From contig NZ_FCOC02000001.1 in the NCBI RefSeq assembly GCF_001544455.2, positions 1 through 64,000 on the forward strand: a stretch of 64,000 nucleotides of DNA. Reading direction: 5' to 3'. Positions within the stretch are counted from its first letter, which is position 1; each line of letters opens with the position of its first letter. Shown here piece by piece: positions 25,549-34,498 of the stretch. Made by a program: the position numbers and the translations under genes. This stretch comes from Caballeronia sordidicola. Its GTDB lineage: Bacteria; Pseudomonadota; Gammaproteobacteria; Burkholderiales; Burkholderiaceae. The notes under the pieces are model-generated. The model was not told where the DNA came from and did no database searches. It saw only the letters and a program-made list of their open reading frames with translations.

Positions 25549-25645
25549 CCGTGAGCCTTGGCAAAGCGTGCGGCAGCGAGGCTTTATGGAGTACAGGCGC
25601 GACGTAGCGAAGCCACCCGAACCATGTGTTGACCAGAGGTGAATA

Positions 25646-26674
25646 ATGAGTAAGACAATGAAAGCGGCTGTGGTGCGCGGGTTCGGCCAGCCATTGGAAA
25701 TCGAAGAGGTTGCAGTGCCTTCGGCCGCGGTCGGACAGGTGCTTGTCAAGATTGAGGCTTGCGGGGTTTGCCATACCGATCTGCACGCGGCCCACGGGGA
25801 TTGGCCGGTCAAGCCAAATCCTCCGTTTATTCCGGGACATGAGGGTGTCGGCTACGTGGTTGAAGTCGGGGCTGGCGTGCGCCATGTCAAGGAAGGCGAC
25901 CGCGTAGGCATTCCATGGCTGTACTCCGCGTGCGGACACTGCGAGCATTGCCTGGGCGGGTGGGAAACGCTCTGCGAGTCGCAACAGAACACGGGATACT
26001 CGGTCAACGGTGGTTTCGCCGAATATGCGCTTGCAGATGCGAACTATGTCGGGCATCTGCCGAAGGGCATCGGCTTCGTCGATATCGCGCCGATCCTTTG
26101 CGCCGGTGTGACCGTGTACAAGGGATTGAAGGTCACCGATACAAAACCGGGCGACTGGGTCGTCATTTCGGGCATTGGCGGCCTCGGGCACATGGCCGTG
26201 CAGTACGCGAAGGCGATGGGTCTCAACGTAGCCGCCGTGGATATCGACGATAAAAAGCTCGAACTTGCCACTCGTCTCGGTGCAGCGCTGACAGTGAACG
26301 CAGCCACGACCGATCCCGCAGCCTTCATTAAAAAGGAAATTGGCGGAGCACATGGCGTGCTTGTCACCGCTGTTTCTCCCCGGGCGTTCTCGCAAGCGCT
26401 CGGCATGGTCCGGCGTGGCGGCACGGTTTCCCTGAACGGTCTGCCGCCCGGCGACTTTCCGTTACCGATCTTCGACGTGGTGCTGGGCGGCATTACCGTC
26501 CGCGGTTCGATTGTCGGCACGCGGCTCGATTTGCAGGAGTCGCTGACCTTCGCCGACGAGGGAAAGGTCAAAGCCACGGTCTCCACCGATAAACTGGACA
26601 ACATCAACCAGGTATTTTCTCGTATGGCCGAAGGCGACATTGAAGGCCGGATCGTGCTGGACTTCGCAGCATGA
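25646..26674 (+). CDS. Zinc-dependent alcohol dehydrogenase, AdhP type
   Basis: A 342-residue medium-chain dehydrogenase. It has the catalytic zinc cysteine in CGVCHTD near residue 39, GHEGVG near 62, the structural zinc lobe with [15 protein letters not shown] near 93-107, and the NAD-binding [15 protein letters not shown] near 168. An AGAGGTG element precedes the ATG. It would oxidise or reduce short primary alcohols and aldehydes. It sits between the CBS gene and a second CRP/FNR-type regulator, a context suggesting a fermentative or low-oxygen role. Confidence 0.92.
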   Translation: MSKTMKAAVVRGFGQPLEIEEVAVPSAAVGQVLVKIEACGVCHTDLHAAHGDWPVKPNPPFIPGHEGVGYVVEVGAGVRHVKEGDRVGIPWLYSACGHCEHCLGGWETLCESQQNTGYSVNGGFAEYALADANYVGHLPKGIGFVDIAPILCAGVTVYKGLKVTDTKPGDWVVISGIGGLGHMAVQYAKAMGLNVAAVDIDDKKLELATRLGAALTVNAATTDPAAFIKKEIGGAHGVLVTAVSPRAFSQALGMVRRGGTVSLNGLPPGDFPLPIFDVVLGGITVRGSIVGTRLDLQESLTFADEGKVKATVSTDKLDNINQVFSRMAEGDIEGRIVLDFAA

Positions 26675-26708
26675 CCCAAGCGGGCAACGCTTACACCAAA
26701 GACTCGCC

Positions 26709-27437
26709 ATGAAAGATGAGCTTGCCGACGTGGCGCCGTATCGGCCATCGATTTATGCCGCGCCTTTTCGAAAAGACGGCGACGGGATGGAAGTGGAATT
26801 GCTGTCGAGATCCGAACAGGACGCGTTGATGGAAGTATCGCAACTGATCAGCGTCCGGCGGCATACCGTCCTCTATCCGGAAGGCGGCGAGGCGCGCTTT
26901 GTCTATAACGTTGTCAGCGGCGTCGCGCAAACCTATCAGTTGCAGGCGAATGGCGACAAGCGCATCACGGCCTTCCTGTTTCCGCGGGATCTGATCGGGC
27001 TCAGTGAAAACGGCGCTTACGTTGCAACCGCGCAATCGCTGACGCCGGTGACTGCATTCAGGATTCCGTTCGACGCGCTGCAGGCTATTCTCGAACGTGA
27101 CCCGGGACTCGATATCGGGCTGCTTTGCAAGCTGTGCCACGAACTGCGGCGCTCCCAGCATCACGCGATCACGGTCGCAAGAAACGATGCGCCTGCGCGT
27201 CTCGCGAGTTTTCTGCTCTGGATCGAGCACGCATACGCGCCACCCGGCCGGCTCGCTGGAGAACTGATACTGCCCATGACGCGGCATGACATTGCCGATT
27301 ACGTGGGCTTGACGGTGGAATCGGTCAGTCGCGCATTGCACGCGCTCGAAGCACAGGGCGTGATCCGCCGTAAGGGCCCGCGTTTCATCACCTTGCTGGA
27401 CACGGCGAAACTGCGCAAGCTGGCTGGTCAGGTCTAA
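26709..27437 (+). CDS. Crp/Fnr-family regulator without the FNR cysteine cluster
   Basis: A protein of 242 residues from the ATG at 26709. The cyclic-nucleotide-binding-like domain contains RRHTVLYPEGGEARFVYNVV, and a winged helix has TRHDIADYVGLTVESVSRALHALE, again an E-SR recognition pattern that fits FNR-like DNA boxes. The N-terminus has no cysteine cluster, so it should not sense oxygen through iron-sulfur chemistry. It follows the alcohol dehydrogenase by 34 bases and may be co-transcribed with it. Its signal is unknown. Confidence 0.88.
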   Translation: MKDELADVAPYRPSIYAAPFRKDGDGMEVELLSRSEQDALMEVSQLISVRRHTVLYPEGGEARFVYNVVSGVAQTYQLQANGDKRITAFLFPRDLIGLSENGAYVATAQSLTPVTAFRIPFDALQAILERDPGLDIGLLCKLCHELRRSQHHAITVARNDAPARLASFLLWIEHAYAPPGRLAGELILPMTRHDIADYVGLTVESVSRALHALEAQGVIRRKGPRFITLLDTAKLRKLAGQV

Positions 27438-27499
27438 CGGTGCAAGTTAGGTGCAAGACCTTATCTGCTATGTATCGAGGGAATGCCACGGCCCACGCG

Positions 27500-28813
27500 T
27501 CAGAACAGAGTCACCAGCATCGCCAGTGCGATTACCAGCATGACCCCGGTTGCAACCCACCCAAGCAGACGAAGCCAGCCGCGAGCCGCGAACTGACCCA
27601 TGATGTCAGTGCGTGACACCATCAGCATCATCACGACCATCAACGGCACTGCAACCACGCCATTGATCACCGCACTCCAGTAGAGCGCGGCAATCGGATT
27701 GATGGCCGTGAAGTTCACGATCATGCCGATGAGCGTTGCAATGGCGATCGTCGCATAAAACGCTTTCGCCTCCTGTACCTTGCGTGTGAAGCCCACCGGC
27801 CAGTCGCGCGCCTCCCCGATCGCATACGCGGCCGACCCGCCGAGGACAGGAACGGACAACAATCCGGTACCCACGATACCCATGGTAAAAAACAGCGCGG
27901 CGTACTTGCCGGCGACTGGCCGCAAGGCCTGCGCCGCCTGAGCGGAAGTCTGGATATCGACAATGCCGGTCGCGTTGAGCGTCGCGGCAGTCGTAGCCAG
28001 AATCGCCAGGGCGACCAGGTTCGACAGCCCCATGCCCACCAGCGTATCGATCTCTATGCGATGCAGCGCCTTTCCACCTTGCTCCGGCGCTTGCAGAAGG
28101 TCCAGACGCCGCGGATGCGCACGCATGTCCTCGACCTCCTCCTCGGATTGCCAGAAGAACAGATAAGGGCTGATCGTCGTGCCGAATACTGCAACCACGG
28201 CGGTCAGATAGTCGGACGTCAAGGCAATATGCGGAACAAAGAAATGACGTCCCAGACTTGCCCAGTCAATATGCACAACCGCCAGAACAGCGAAGTAGGC
28301 AAAAAGGGAAAGCGTGAACCACTTCAGTACGGCGACGTAGCGCGTGTACTGCAAAAGCAGTTGCATGCTCACACATACCACCGAGAAGAACAGCACATAC
28401 AGCCATTTCGGGCCGGGTACAAGAAGCGCCATTGCGTCGGCCATTGCGCCGAGGTCCGCACCCAGGTTGATGATGTTCGCCACAAGCAGCAGCACGACCA
28501 CCCATTGCAGCAGCCAGTTCGGATAATGCTTGCGCAGCACGCCGGCAATGCCGTGACCGGTGGTGCGCCCGATTCGGGCGCTGATCATCTGGATCGCCAC
28601 CATGAGGGGATAGCTGAAGAGCAGCGTCCACGATAAACCGTAGCCAAAGGCCGCGCCGACCTGGCTGTACGTAGCGATCCCGCTGGGATCATCGTCCGAG
28701 GCGCCCGTGATCAATCCAGGGCCGAGCACGCCAAGCAGACGCGGCTTCGATGGACCGACGACCGGGTCCGCAGTGATGTCCTCTGGCTGAGGCGGCAGAT
28801 CAGGTAGGCTCAT
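27500..28813 (-). CDS. NRAMP-family (SLC11) transporter with non-canonical metal-site motifs
   Basis: A 437-residue membrane protein with about eleven helices and the general NRAMP pattern. The helix-1 motif, DPGN in Mn/Fe transporters, reads DPSG here (GASDDDPSGIATYSQ, about residues 38-52). The helix-6 region expected to contain MPH reads FGTTISPYLFFWQSEEEVED near residue 210. The loss of the metal-binding Asn and Met suggests a substrate other than Mn2+ or Fe2+, perhaps another divalent ion as described for NRAMP-related magnesium transporters, though membership of that clade is not shown. It is convergent with the CRP/FNR gene. Confidence 0.85.
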   Translation of the reverse strand: MSLPDLPPQPEDITADPVVGPSKPRLLGVLGPGLITGASDDDPSGIATYSQVGAAFGYGLSWTLLFSYPLMVAIQMISARIGRTTGHGIAGVLRKHYPNWLLQWVVVLLLVANIINLGADLGAMADAMALLVPGPKWLYVLFFSVVCVSMQLLLQYTRYVAVLKWFTLSLFAYFAVLAVVHIDWASLGRHFFVPHIALTSDYLTAVVAVFGTTISPYLFFWQSEEEVEDMRAHPRRLDLLQAPEQGGKALHRIEIDTLVGMGLSNLVALAILATTAATLNATGIVDIQTSAQAAQALRPVAGKYAALFFTMGIVGTGLLSVPVLGGSAAYAIGEARDWPVGFTRKVQEAKAFYATIAIATLIGMIVNFTAINPIAALYWSAVINGVVAVPLMVVMMLMVSRTDIMGQFAARGWLRLLGWVATGVMLVIALAMLVTLF

Positions 28814-28971
28814 GAGCGTACGGGTGCGGTCCAGGTCGGGTTGCGAATTACAAGATTCCCGCTCGCCAACTGGTCGGCAGGGCGTTCCTTTGGATCGAAA
28901 CGGATCAGCGCGTCGGGGACGTGTCGCCGGTCTGCTTATCCGACGCCACGTCTACCACGCAAAGCAACGGC

Positions 28972-29655
28972 TTACCGATCCGGCAGCCGGATCAGATCGA
29001 GCGTGATGAGGACAAGGATTAGTGCCGGAATGATCAGCGGTTCCGACACAAGACCCGCAACAACAGCGCCCACTGCTGCCGAAAGACTATAAGTCAGCCA
29101 CGCGAGCCCAGGCAGCAGTACCTCCGACAGAGGCGGACGCTTTTCCCTCGCGTTCTTGCCGCCAAAATAGCGGCCGATGAACGTGTCGGAAAACTTCACC
29201 ATGTTGTTGGTCACCACCAGTGTCTGTAGCGAGACGGCGCCGAAACGGCTGATCGTTTCTCCCTGCATGCCGAGTGCGAGCGCAAGCATGGGAAGTTCGA
29301 CGGGAATACGCAGCGCCGCATTCTCGCGTACAACCCCGGCGACGACGAGCAGCACGGCCATGATGCATAGCTCGAGCGGCGGCCGCTTCAGATGACGCCT
29401 GATGAGGCTCGCAATCATGCATCCGATGAAAAACGCCCCGATCGCGAAAGCAAGCAGTGAAAAACGGGACCACGCGCCCTGGGCCAGGCTCCAGCCAAGC
29501 TGGACCGTATTGCCGGTCATGATCGCCGGGTAGATCCCGCCCGCGTCCTTGTACCCGATCACCTCCACAAACCCGCAAACAGTCGTGAGCGCCACGACGC
29601 GGCGCACGTTGACGTGCAGCGGGAGCGCGGTCACCGGCGCGGAAGATATGTCCAT
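28972..29655 (-). CDS. DUF1275 (YoaK-family) membrane protein
   Basis: A 227-residue protein with about six predicted helices and the DUF1275 pattern, including YPAIMTGNTVQLGW near residue 43 and LQTLVVTNNMVKFSDTFIGRYF near 145. The family has no established biochemical function. It follows the CoA-transferase gene by 16 bases on the same strand and so is probably the last gene of the oxalate operon, where a transport-related role is a reasonable guess. A second paralogue lies at 37.0-37.7 kb. Confidence 0.85.
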   Translation of the reverse strand: MDISSAPVTALPLHVNVRRVVALTTVCGFVEVIGYKDAGGIYPAIMTGNTVQLGWSLAQGAWSRFSLLAFAIGAFFIGCMIASLIRRHLKRPPLELCIMAVLLVVAGVVRENAALRIPVELPMLALALGMQGETISRFGAVSLQTLVVTNNMVKFSDTFIGRYFGGKNAREKRPPLSEVLLPGLAWLTYSLSAAVGAVVAGLVSEPLIIPALILVLITLDLIRLPDR

Positions 29656-29671
29656 TGATCGCTCCTTGCGC

Positions 29672-30847
29672 TCAGGAACTACGCTTGTCCGTCGCGAACT
29701 CCGTCCGCAGCGCGGCGCCGTGCTGGTCGAGCGAAGGTGCTCCCGGGCGCACGGCGGGGTCGGCGTAGCTGCTGATCTTGATAGGGTTGCCGGGCATCCT
29801 GACGCCGCCGGCTTCGATCACCATGTTACGCGCAGCCGTCTGCGGCAGCGCCGCAGCCTCTGCAATGTCGAGCAGCGGACCGACGGGCACGCCTGCCTCG
29901 TGGATCACCTGCAGCCAGTGAGCCGCGTCGCGCTCGCGCAGTGTCGCTTCGAGCGCTTCTTTCAAGGCATCCGCGTGTTCCATCCGGTCGTGATTTCCGA
30001 TGAAACGCGCATCCGTCAACAGTTCGGGACGGCCGATCGCGTTGCAGAGCTTGAGGAACAGCGAGTCGTTGCCGGCACAGATCACAAACTGCCTGTCGCG
30101 CGCCTCGTAGACGTCGAAGGGCGCCATGTATGGATGGCGATTGCCGATGCGGCCCGGGGCCTTTCCCGTCGCCACATAGGACATGAATCCATGTTCGAGA
30201 AACGCGAGCGTTGCGTCGAACATTGCCACGTCGACATGCGCACCCTTTCCTGTCTTCTGCCGATCATAGAGGGCGCTTGCAATACCGCTGAACATGAAGA
30301 CACCGCCACACAGATCGGACAGCGACGTACCCACGCGCGTTGGCGGCCCTCCGGGGAAACCGGTTGCATCCATGATGCCGCTCATGGCTTGGACAATGGT
30401 GTCGTAGGCCGGATAAGTGGCCATTGGTCCTGTCTGGCCAAAGCCCGATGACGATGCATAAATCAGCCGCGGATTGATGCGGGAAAGATCCTCGTAGGCG
30501 AGCCCAAGCCGCTGCATCGTTCCAGGGCGAAAATTTTCCGCCAGCACGTCAGCCTCGCGCACCATGTTCAGAAATATCTCCCGGTCAGCGTCCGCCTTCA
30601 AATCCAGGACAATGCTTTCCTTGCCCCGGTTCACGAAACTGAAGTAAAGCGACTGGTCGTTCACGAAAGGACCGAGAAGCCGTGTGTCGTCTCCATGACC
30701 GGGTTGCTCAACCTTGATGACGCGCGCACCCAGATCGGTCAGGATGTTCGTGCCGAACGGGCCATTGAGAACGTGCGTGAGGTCGATCACCAGCACGTCG
30801 GAAAACGGGCCAGCTGGCCGGGTCGTTGTTGCAGAGGGTGCGTCCAT
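29672..30847 (-). CDS. CaiB/BaiF-family CoA-transferase, second oxalate-type enzyme (YfdE-like)
   Basis: A 391-residue class III CoA-transferase with VLVIDLTHVLNGPFGTNILTDLGARVIKVE at residues 19-48, the NRGKESIVLDLK segment, and the ENFRPGTMQRLGL stretch. It is distinct in sequence from the Frc encoded at the front of the operon. E. coli has a comparable second enzyme next to oxc and frc (YfdE, acetyl-CoA:oxalate CoA-transferase), so a similar role in priming oxalate with CoA is likely. It lies between oxc and the DUF1275 gene. Confidence 0.82.
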   Translation of the reverse strand: MDAPSATTTRPAGPFSDVLVIDLTHVLNGPFGTNILTDLGARVIKVEQPGHGDDTRLLGPFVNDQSLYFSFVNRGKESIVLDLKADADREIFLNMVREADVLAENFRPGTMQRLGLAYEDLSRINPRLIYASSSGFGQTGPMATYPAYDTIVQAMSGIMDATGFPGGPPTRVGTSLSDLCGGVFMFSGIASALYDRQKTGKGAHVDVAMFDATLAFLEHGFMSYVATGKAPGRIGNRHPYMAPFDVYEARDRQFVICAGNDSLFLKLCNAIGRPELLTDARFIGNHDRMEHADALKEALEATLRERDAAHWLQVIHEAGVPVGPLLDIAEAAALPQTAARNMVIEAGGVRMPGNPIKISSYADPAVRPGAPSLDQHGAALRTEFATDKRSS

Positions 30848-30919
30848 CGTCTTCCCTTTGTTTAAATCTGATTGGCAATCCTTAGCGAAATCCGAAATGC
30901 ATCGCCAAAAGCCGATGCA

Positions 30920-32632
30920 CTACTTCGTAGCCGCAAGACCGCTTTTCGGATTGAGGTTTTTCAGGTGCCCACTTTCCGTGCCCGCGTGAGGATCGATCAC
31001 GCAGTTGATCAGCGCAGGGGTCTTCGCTTCAAGCGCGGCTGCGAGCGCCGCTTCCAGGTCTTCAGGCCGAGTCACGTGGTATCCCTTGCCGCCGAAGGCT
31101 TCTATCAGCCGGTCATAACGCGCCGAGCCCATGAGGACCGTTGGCCCCGGATCGGCTCCGCCGCTGCGATTGACGTCGTCGCCGTGATAGATACCGCCGT
31201 TGTTGAACACCACAATGACAACCGGCAGACGATACCGGCAGATGGTCTCGATCTCCATGCCGCTGAAGCCAAACGCACTGTCGCCTTCTATTGCCACGAC
31301 CGGCCGGCCGCTGGTCGCCGCCGCGCCGATTGCATAGCCCATGCCAATGCCCATGACGCCCCACGTGCCAGCGTCGAGCCGCATGCGCGGCCGTTGCATA
31401 TCAATGATGTTGCGCGCGAAATCCAGCGTATTCGCACCTTCGTTGACGATATAGGCGTCCGGATGTCGGGTGAGGACATCGCGCACCGCGCGCAGACCGC
31501 TCTGGAACGTCATGGGGTCCGGGTTGGCCAGCAGATTTGCCGCCATCTTTTCTTCGTTGTGCCGGCGGCGTTCGTTAATCGCATCTGTCCAGGCCTTTGG
31601 GGCATGCACTGGCGTGGCCGACAGGCCCGCTCTGAACGCTGCGATCGAGGACGCAATGTCGCCGGCAACGGGCGCGGCAATGGCACGGTTGCTGTCGAAT
31701 TCGGTCGGCTCTATATCGATCTGGATCAGGCTTGCATCGGGCGACCATTGCGGCGCCTTGCCATGCCCAAGCAACCAGTTCAGGCGTGCACCGACGAGCA
31801 TCACCACGTCGGCCTGTCCCAGCACAAAGGAACGCGCGGCAGCAGCGGATTGCGCATGGTCGTCCGGCAAGAGGCCCTTGGCCATCGACATGGGCAGGTA
31901 CGGAACGCCGGTTTCTTCGATAAACCCGCGGATCGCGTCGTCGGCCTGCGCATAGGCTGCGCCCTTGCCCAGAATAATCAACGGACGTTGGGCATTTGCG
32001 AGAAGCGTAAGTGCGCGACCCACGGACTCCTGCGACGGAATGCGCGCGGGCGCCGGATCGACAACCTTGATCAGCGTGGCTTTCGCGGATCTGGCGTCGG
32101 TTGTCGCGGCCAGCGCAGCAGCGGTCAGATCCAGGTACACACCGCCTGGCCGTCCCGAAAGCGCTGCCCTGATGGCCCGGGCTACGCCAATGCCGATGTC
32201 CTCGGGCCGGTTGATTCTGAACGCCGCCTTGGTAAACGGCTTCGCCGCGTTCATCTGGTCGAGTTCCTCGTAATCGCCCTGCTGCAGGTCGATGATTGCG
32301 CGATCGCTCGATCCGCTGATCTGGATCATGGGAAAGCCATTCGTTGTCGCGTTGGCAAGCGCGACGAGTCCGTTAAGAAAGCCCGGCGCCGATACAGTCA
32401 AACACACCCCCGGCCATTGCTTCAGATAGCCCGAGATGGCGGCGGCGTTACCCGCCGACTGTTCGTGACGAAAGCCAAGATAACGGATACCTTCGGCCTG
32501 CGCGAGGCGCGCAAGATCCGTGATGGGAATGCCGGCGACGCCATAGATGGTATTGATGCCGTTGAGCTTGAGCGCCTCTACGACCAGATGGAAACCATCG
32601 GTCAGTTCGCCTTGCGTTGGAGTATCTGCCAT
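30920..32632 (-). CDS. oxc: Oxalyl-CoA decarboxylase
   Basis: A 570-residue thiamine-diphosphate enzyme, matching the size of the Oxalobacter enzyme (568). Visible features are the N-terminal pyrimidine-binding domain with GVAGIPITDLARLAQ near residue 25, the catalytic-glutamate region RHEQSAGNAAAISGYL near 55, and the C-terminal cofactor site EGDSAFGFSGMEIETICRY followed by FNNGGIYHGDD. The reaction is oxalyl-CoA to formyl-CoA and CO2. It lies between frc and the second CoA-transferase in one minus-strand operon. Confidence 0.95.
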   Translation of the reverse strand: MADTPTQGELTDGFHLVVEALKLNGINTIYGVAGIPITDLARLAQAEGIRYLGFRHEQSAGNAAAISGYLKQWPGVCLTVSAPGFLNGLVALANATTNGFPMIQISGSSDRAIIDLQQGDYEELDQMNAAKPFTKAAFRINRPEDIGIGVARAIRAALSGRPGGVYLDLTAAALAATTDARSAKATLIKVVDPAPARIPSQESVGRALTLLANAQRPLIILGKGAAYAQADDAIRGFIEETGVPYLPMSMAKGLLPDDHAQSAAAARSFVLGQADVVMLVGARLNWLLGHGKAPQWSPDASLIQIDIEPTEFDSNRAIAAPVAGDIASSIAAFRAGLSATPVHAPKAWTDAINERRRHNEEKMAANLLANPDPMTFQSGLRAVRDVLTRHPDAYIVNEGANTLDFARNIIDMQRPRMRLDAGTWGVMGIGMGYAIGAAATSGRPVVAIEGDSAFGFSGMEIETICRYRLPVVIVVFNNGGIYHGDDVNRSGGADPGPTVLMGSARYDRLIEAFGGKGYHVTRPEDLEAALAAALEAKTPALINCVIDPHAGTESGHLKNLNPKSGLAATK

Positions 32633-32675
32633 GTCGCGTTCGTTCCAGTGAGTGAGGGGTGATTGCTACCGAAGC

Positions 32676-33926
32676 TCAGATGACCTTCGCCTCACGGAAC
32701 CTGTCGATCTGCTCTTTCGAATATCCAAGCCCCACGAGGATTTCCTCGTTGTGTTCACCCAGGAGCGGTGCGCCTTCTATCGTTGGCGTAAATCCGGAAA
32801 ACTTGATCGGACTGCCAACAGTCAGGTATTTGCCGCGCTTTTTCTGCTCCACCTCTACCACTGTTCCACTTGCACGCAATGACGTGTCGTTGGCGATTTC
32901 TTTCATTGTCAGCACGGGTGCGCACGGGACATCGAACTTGCTCAGATAGTCAACCGCCTCGAACTTGGTCTTGTCCGCGAGCACCTTTTCGATATCCGCG
33001 AAAATATCGAAGATGTGTGACTGCCGCGCTTTCGCAGTGTTGTAGGCGGGGTCGTCCTTCCACTCGGGCTTGCCAATTGCATCACAGGTCGCTGCCCAGT
33101 TCTGTTCCTGGATCGTAAAGTAGATGTAGGCGTTAGGATCGCTTTCCCACCCTTTACATTTAAGGATCCAACCCGGTTGGCCTCCGCCACCGGCGTTGCC
33201 ACCGCGTGGCACCACGTCGGTGAACGTGCCGTTGGGATATTGCGGATATTCTTCGAGATACCCTACGCGCTCGAGCCGTTGTTGGTCGCGCAGCTTGACC
33301 CGGCAAAGGTTGAGCACGCTGTCCTGCATCGAGATGGTGACACGCTGCCCCTTGCCCGTTTTCTCCCGGCCGATGAGCGCAGTCAGCAGACCGATCAGCA
33401 GATGCATGCCGGTGTTGCTGTCACCGAGTGCCGCTGCGCTGATCGTTGGGGGACCGTCCCAGAAACCGGTGGTCGACGCCGAACCGCCAGCACACTGAGC
33501 GACGTTTTCGTAGGCCTTGATGTGTGTGTAAGGCGACTCGTCGTTGAATCCCTTTACCGAGCCAAAGATCAGGCGGGGATTCAGTTCCTGCAAATGCTCC
33601 CACGTAAAGCCCATATGATCCATGGCGCCCGGGTGAAAGTTCTCGACCAGTACGTCGGCCTCACGAATGAGTTGCTCCATGATCGCCTTGCCTTCGGGCG
33701 TCTTCGTGTTGAGTTCCAGCGAACGTTTGTTGCTATTGAGCATTGTGAAATACAGCGCATCGAGATCGGGGATGTCGCGCAGTTGATTGCGCGTCACATC
33801 ACCAACACCGGGACGCTCCACCTTGATCACATCTGCGCCATACCACGCCATCATTTGCGTGCAGGCGGGACCAGACTGGACACCGGTGAAATCGATAACC
33901 TTGATACCACTAAGCGGGAGATCCAT
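32676..33926 (-). CDS. frc: Formyl-CoA:oxalate CoA-transferase
   Basis: A protein of 416 residues from the ATG at 33926 (Oxalobacter Frc is 428); an AAAGGA site precedes it, and a longer frame of 29 codons was rejected. Markers are [20 protein letters not shown] at the start, the [13 protein letters not shown] segment, the GSVKGF motif near residue 140, and the glycine loop [12 protein letters not shown] near residue 257. It transfers CoA from formyl-CoA to oxalate, feeding oxc downstream. It is the first gene of the oxalate operon, and a perfect FNR box is found 65-78 bases upstream. Confidence 0.95.
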   Translation of the reverse strand: MDLPLSGIKVIDFTGVQSGPACTQMMAWYGADVIKVERPGVGDVTRNQLRDIPDLDALYFTMLNSNKRSLELNTKTPEGKAIMEQLIREADVLVENFHPGAMDHMGFTWEHLQELNPRLIFGSVKGFNDESPYTHIKAYENVAQCAGGSASTTGFWDGPPTISAAALGDSNTGMHLLIGLLTALIGREKTGKGQRVTISMQDSVLNLCRVKLRDQQRLERVGYLEEYPQYPNGTFTDVVPRGGNAGGGGQPGWILKCKGWESDPNAYIYFTIQEQNWAATCDAIGKPEWKDDPAYNTAKARQSHIFDIFADIEKVLADKTKFEAVDYLSKFDVPCAPVLTMKEIANDTSLRASGTVVEVEQKKRGKYLTVGSPIKFSGFTPTIEGAPLLGEHNEEILVGLGYSKEQIDRFREAKVI

Positions 33927-33990
33927 GGCGTTAATCCTTTGACGGTGTAAATTCAGTCTGTGATTAAGCGCCTGTTGATATCGAACAGCA

Positions 33991-34004
33991 TTGATACAGA
34001 TCAA
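33991..34004. promoter_or_regulatory. Perfect FNR/ANR box upstream of the oxalate operon
   Basis: TTGATACAGATCAA matches TTGAT-N4-ATCAA at all ten defined positions. Its centre is 71-72 bases upstream of the frc start. Two FNR-family regulators with the matching recognition residues are encoded 7-10 kb away in this window. Confidence 0.65.
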
Positions 34005-34485
34005 ACTGTGCAAAAGCGCACCGTCCTCGCTGTGGAAATATTTTTTTCCGTTGTAATCGCTCTGGTAACTAGACCGTAATGCGATGAGCGTAGGCGGATG
34101 TAGATCAGTTTTTCTCAGCCTTTGATTCCTTTCAATCCTTTAAACGTTGCCGACAAAGCGCGTGCCTTCGGGACCGTCTTGAATAGCTTGGACAAGAATC
34201 GCAGTAATTTTTATTTTCTAAGGATACCCAACTACTCCTGCAGCGATTCGCGTGAGCAAGCAGCGAGTGTTCGCGAGGCACATCAAAGCCGGATGGCCGG
34301 CCATGCTCGCGCCGTACGATGTTGGCACATGTTCGGATGACAGGAACATTTCACCACACAGCACCACACCCACCCGTTACATCCTTACATTCTCCTTTTT
34401 TATTTCAATTAAGATATACCCGCGACCGGGACCGCCCGTAGCGAACCGCTTTCAAATTTCACACGGTTCAAGCACTGAAGGGCGT

Positions 34486-34492
34486 AAGGAGG
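34486..34492 (+). promoter_or_regulatory. Strong ribosome-binding site fixing a TTG start
   Basis: AAGGAGG lies six bases before the TTG at 34499. No ATG or GTG with a comparable site exists nearby, so the AraC-type gene very probably begins with TTG. Confidence 0.75.
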
Positions 34493-34498
34493 CTTCAC

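Larger units (their letters stand above)
33927..34498. promoter_or_regulatory. Long divergent region between frc and the AraC regulator
   Basis: A 572-base region without a credible gene; the open frames inside it show no domain. It contains a perfect FNR box near frc, an ATGGCCGGCCAT palindrome at 34293-34304, and AT-rich sequence at 34375-34425 that may be the regulator promoter. It probably holds control sites for both directions. Confidence 0.55.

Noticed and set aside
25560..25600. Possible terminator after the CBS gene (AGCCT and AGGCT arms)
   Set aside because: The stem is only five bases with a loop of about 22 and a weak T-rich tail, so it is within chance.
25629..25644. TTGACCAGAGGTGAA as an FNR-like site before the alcohol dehydrogenase
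   Set aside because: The right half does not match, and the sequence overlaps the ribosome-binding site of the gene.
30872..32662. 596-codon plus-strand frame opposite oxc
   Set aside because: Antisense to a well-conserved thiamine-diphosphate enzyme; composition is Arg/His/Ala-rich and no motif is visible.
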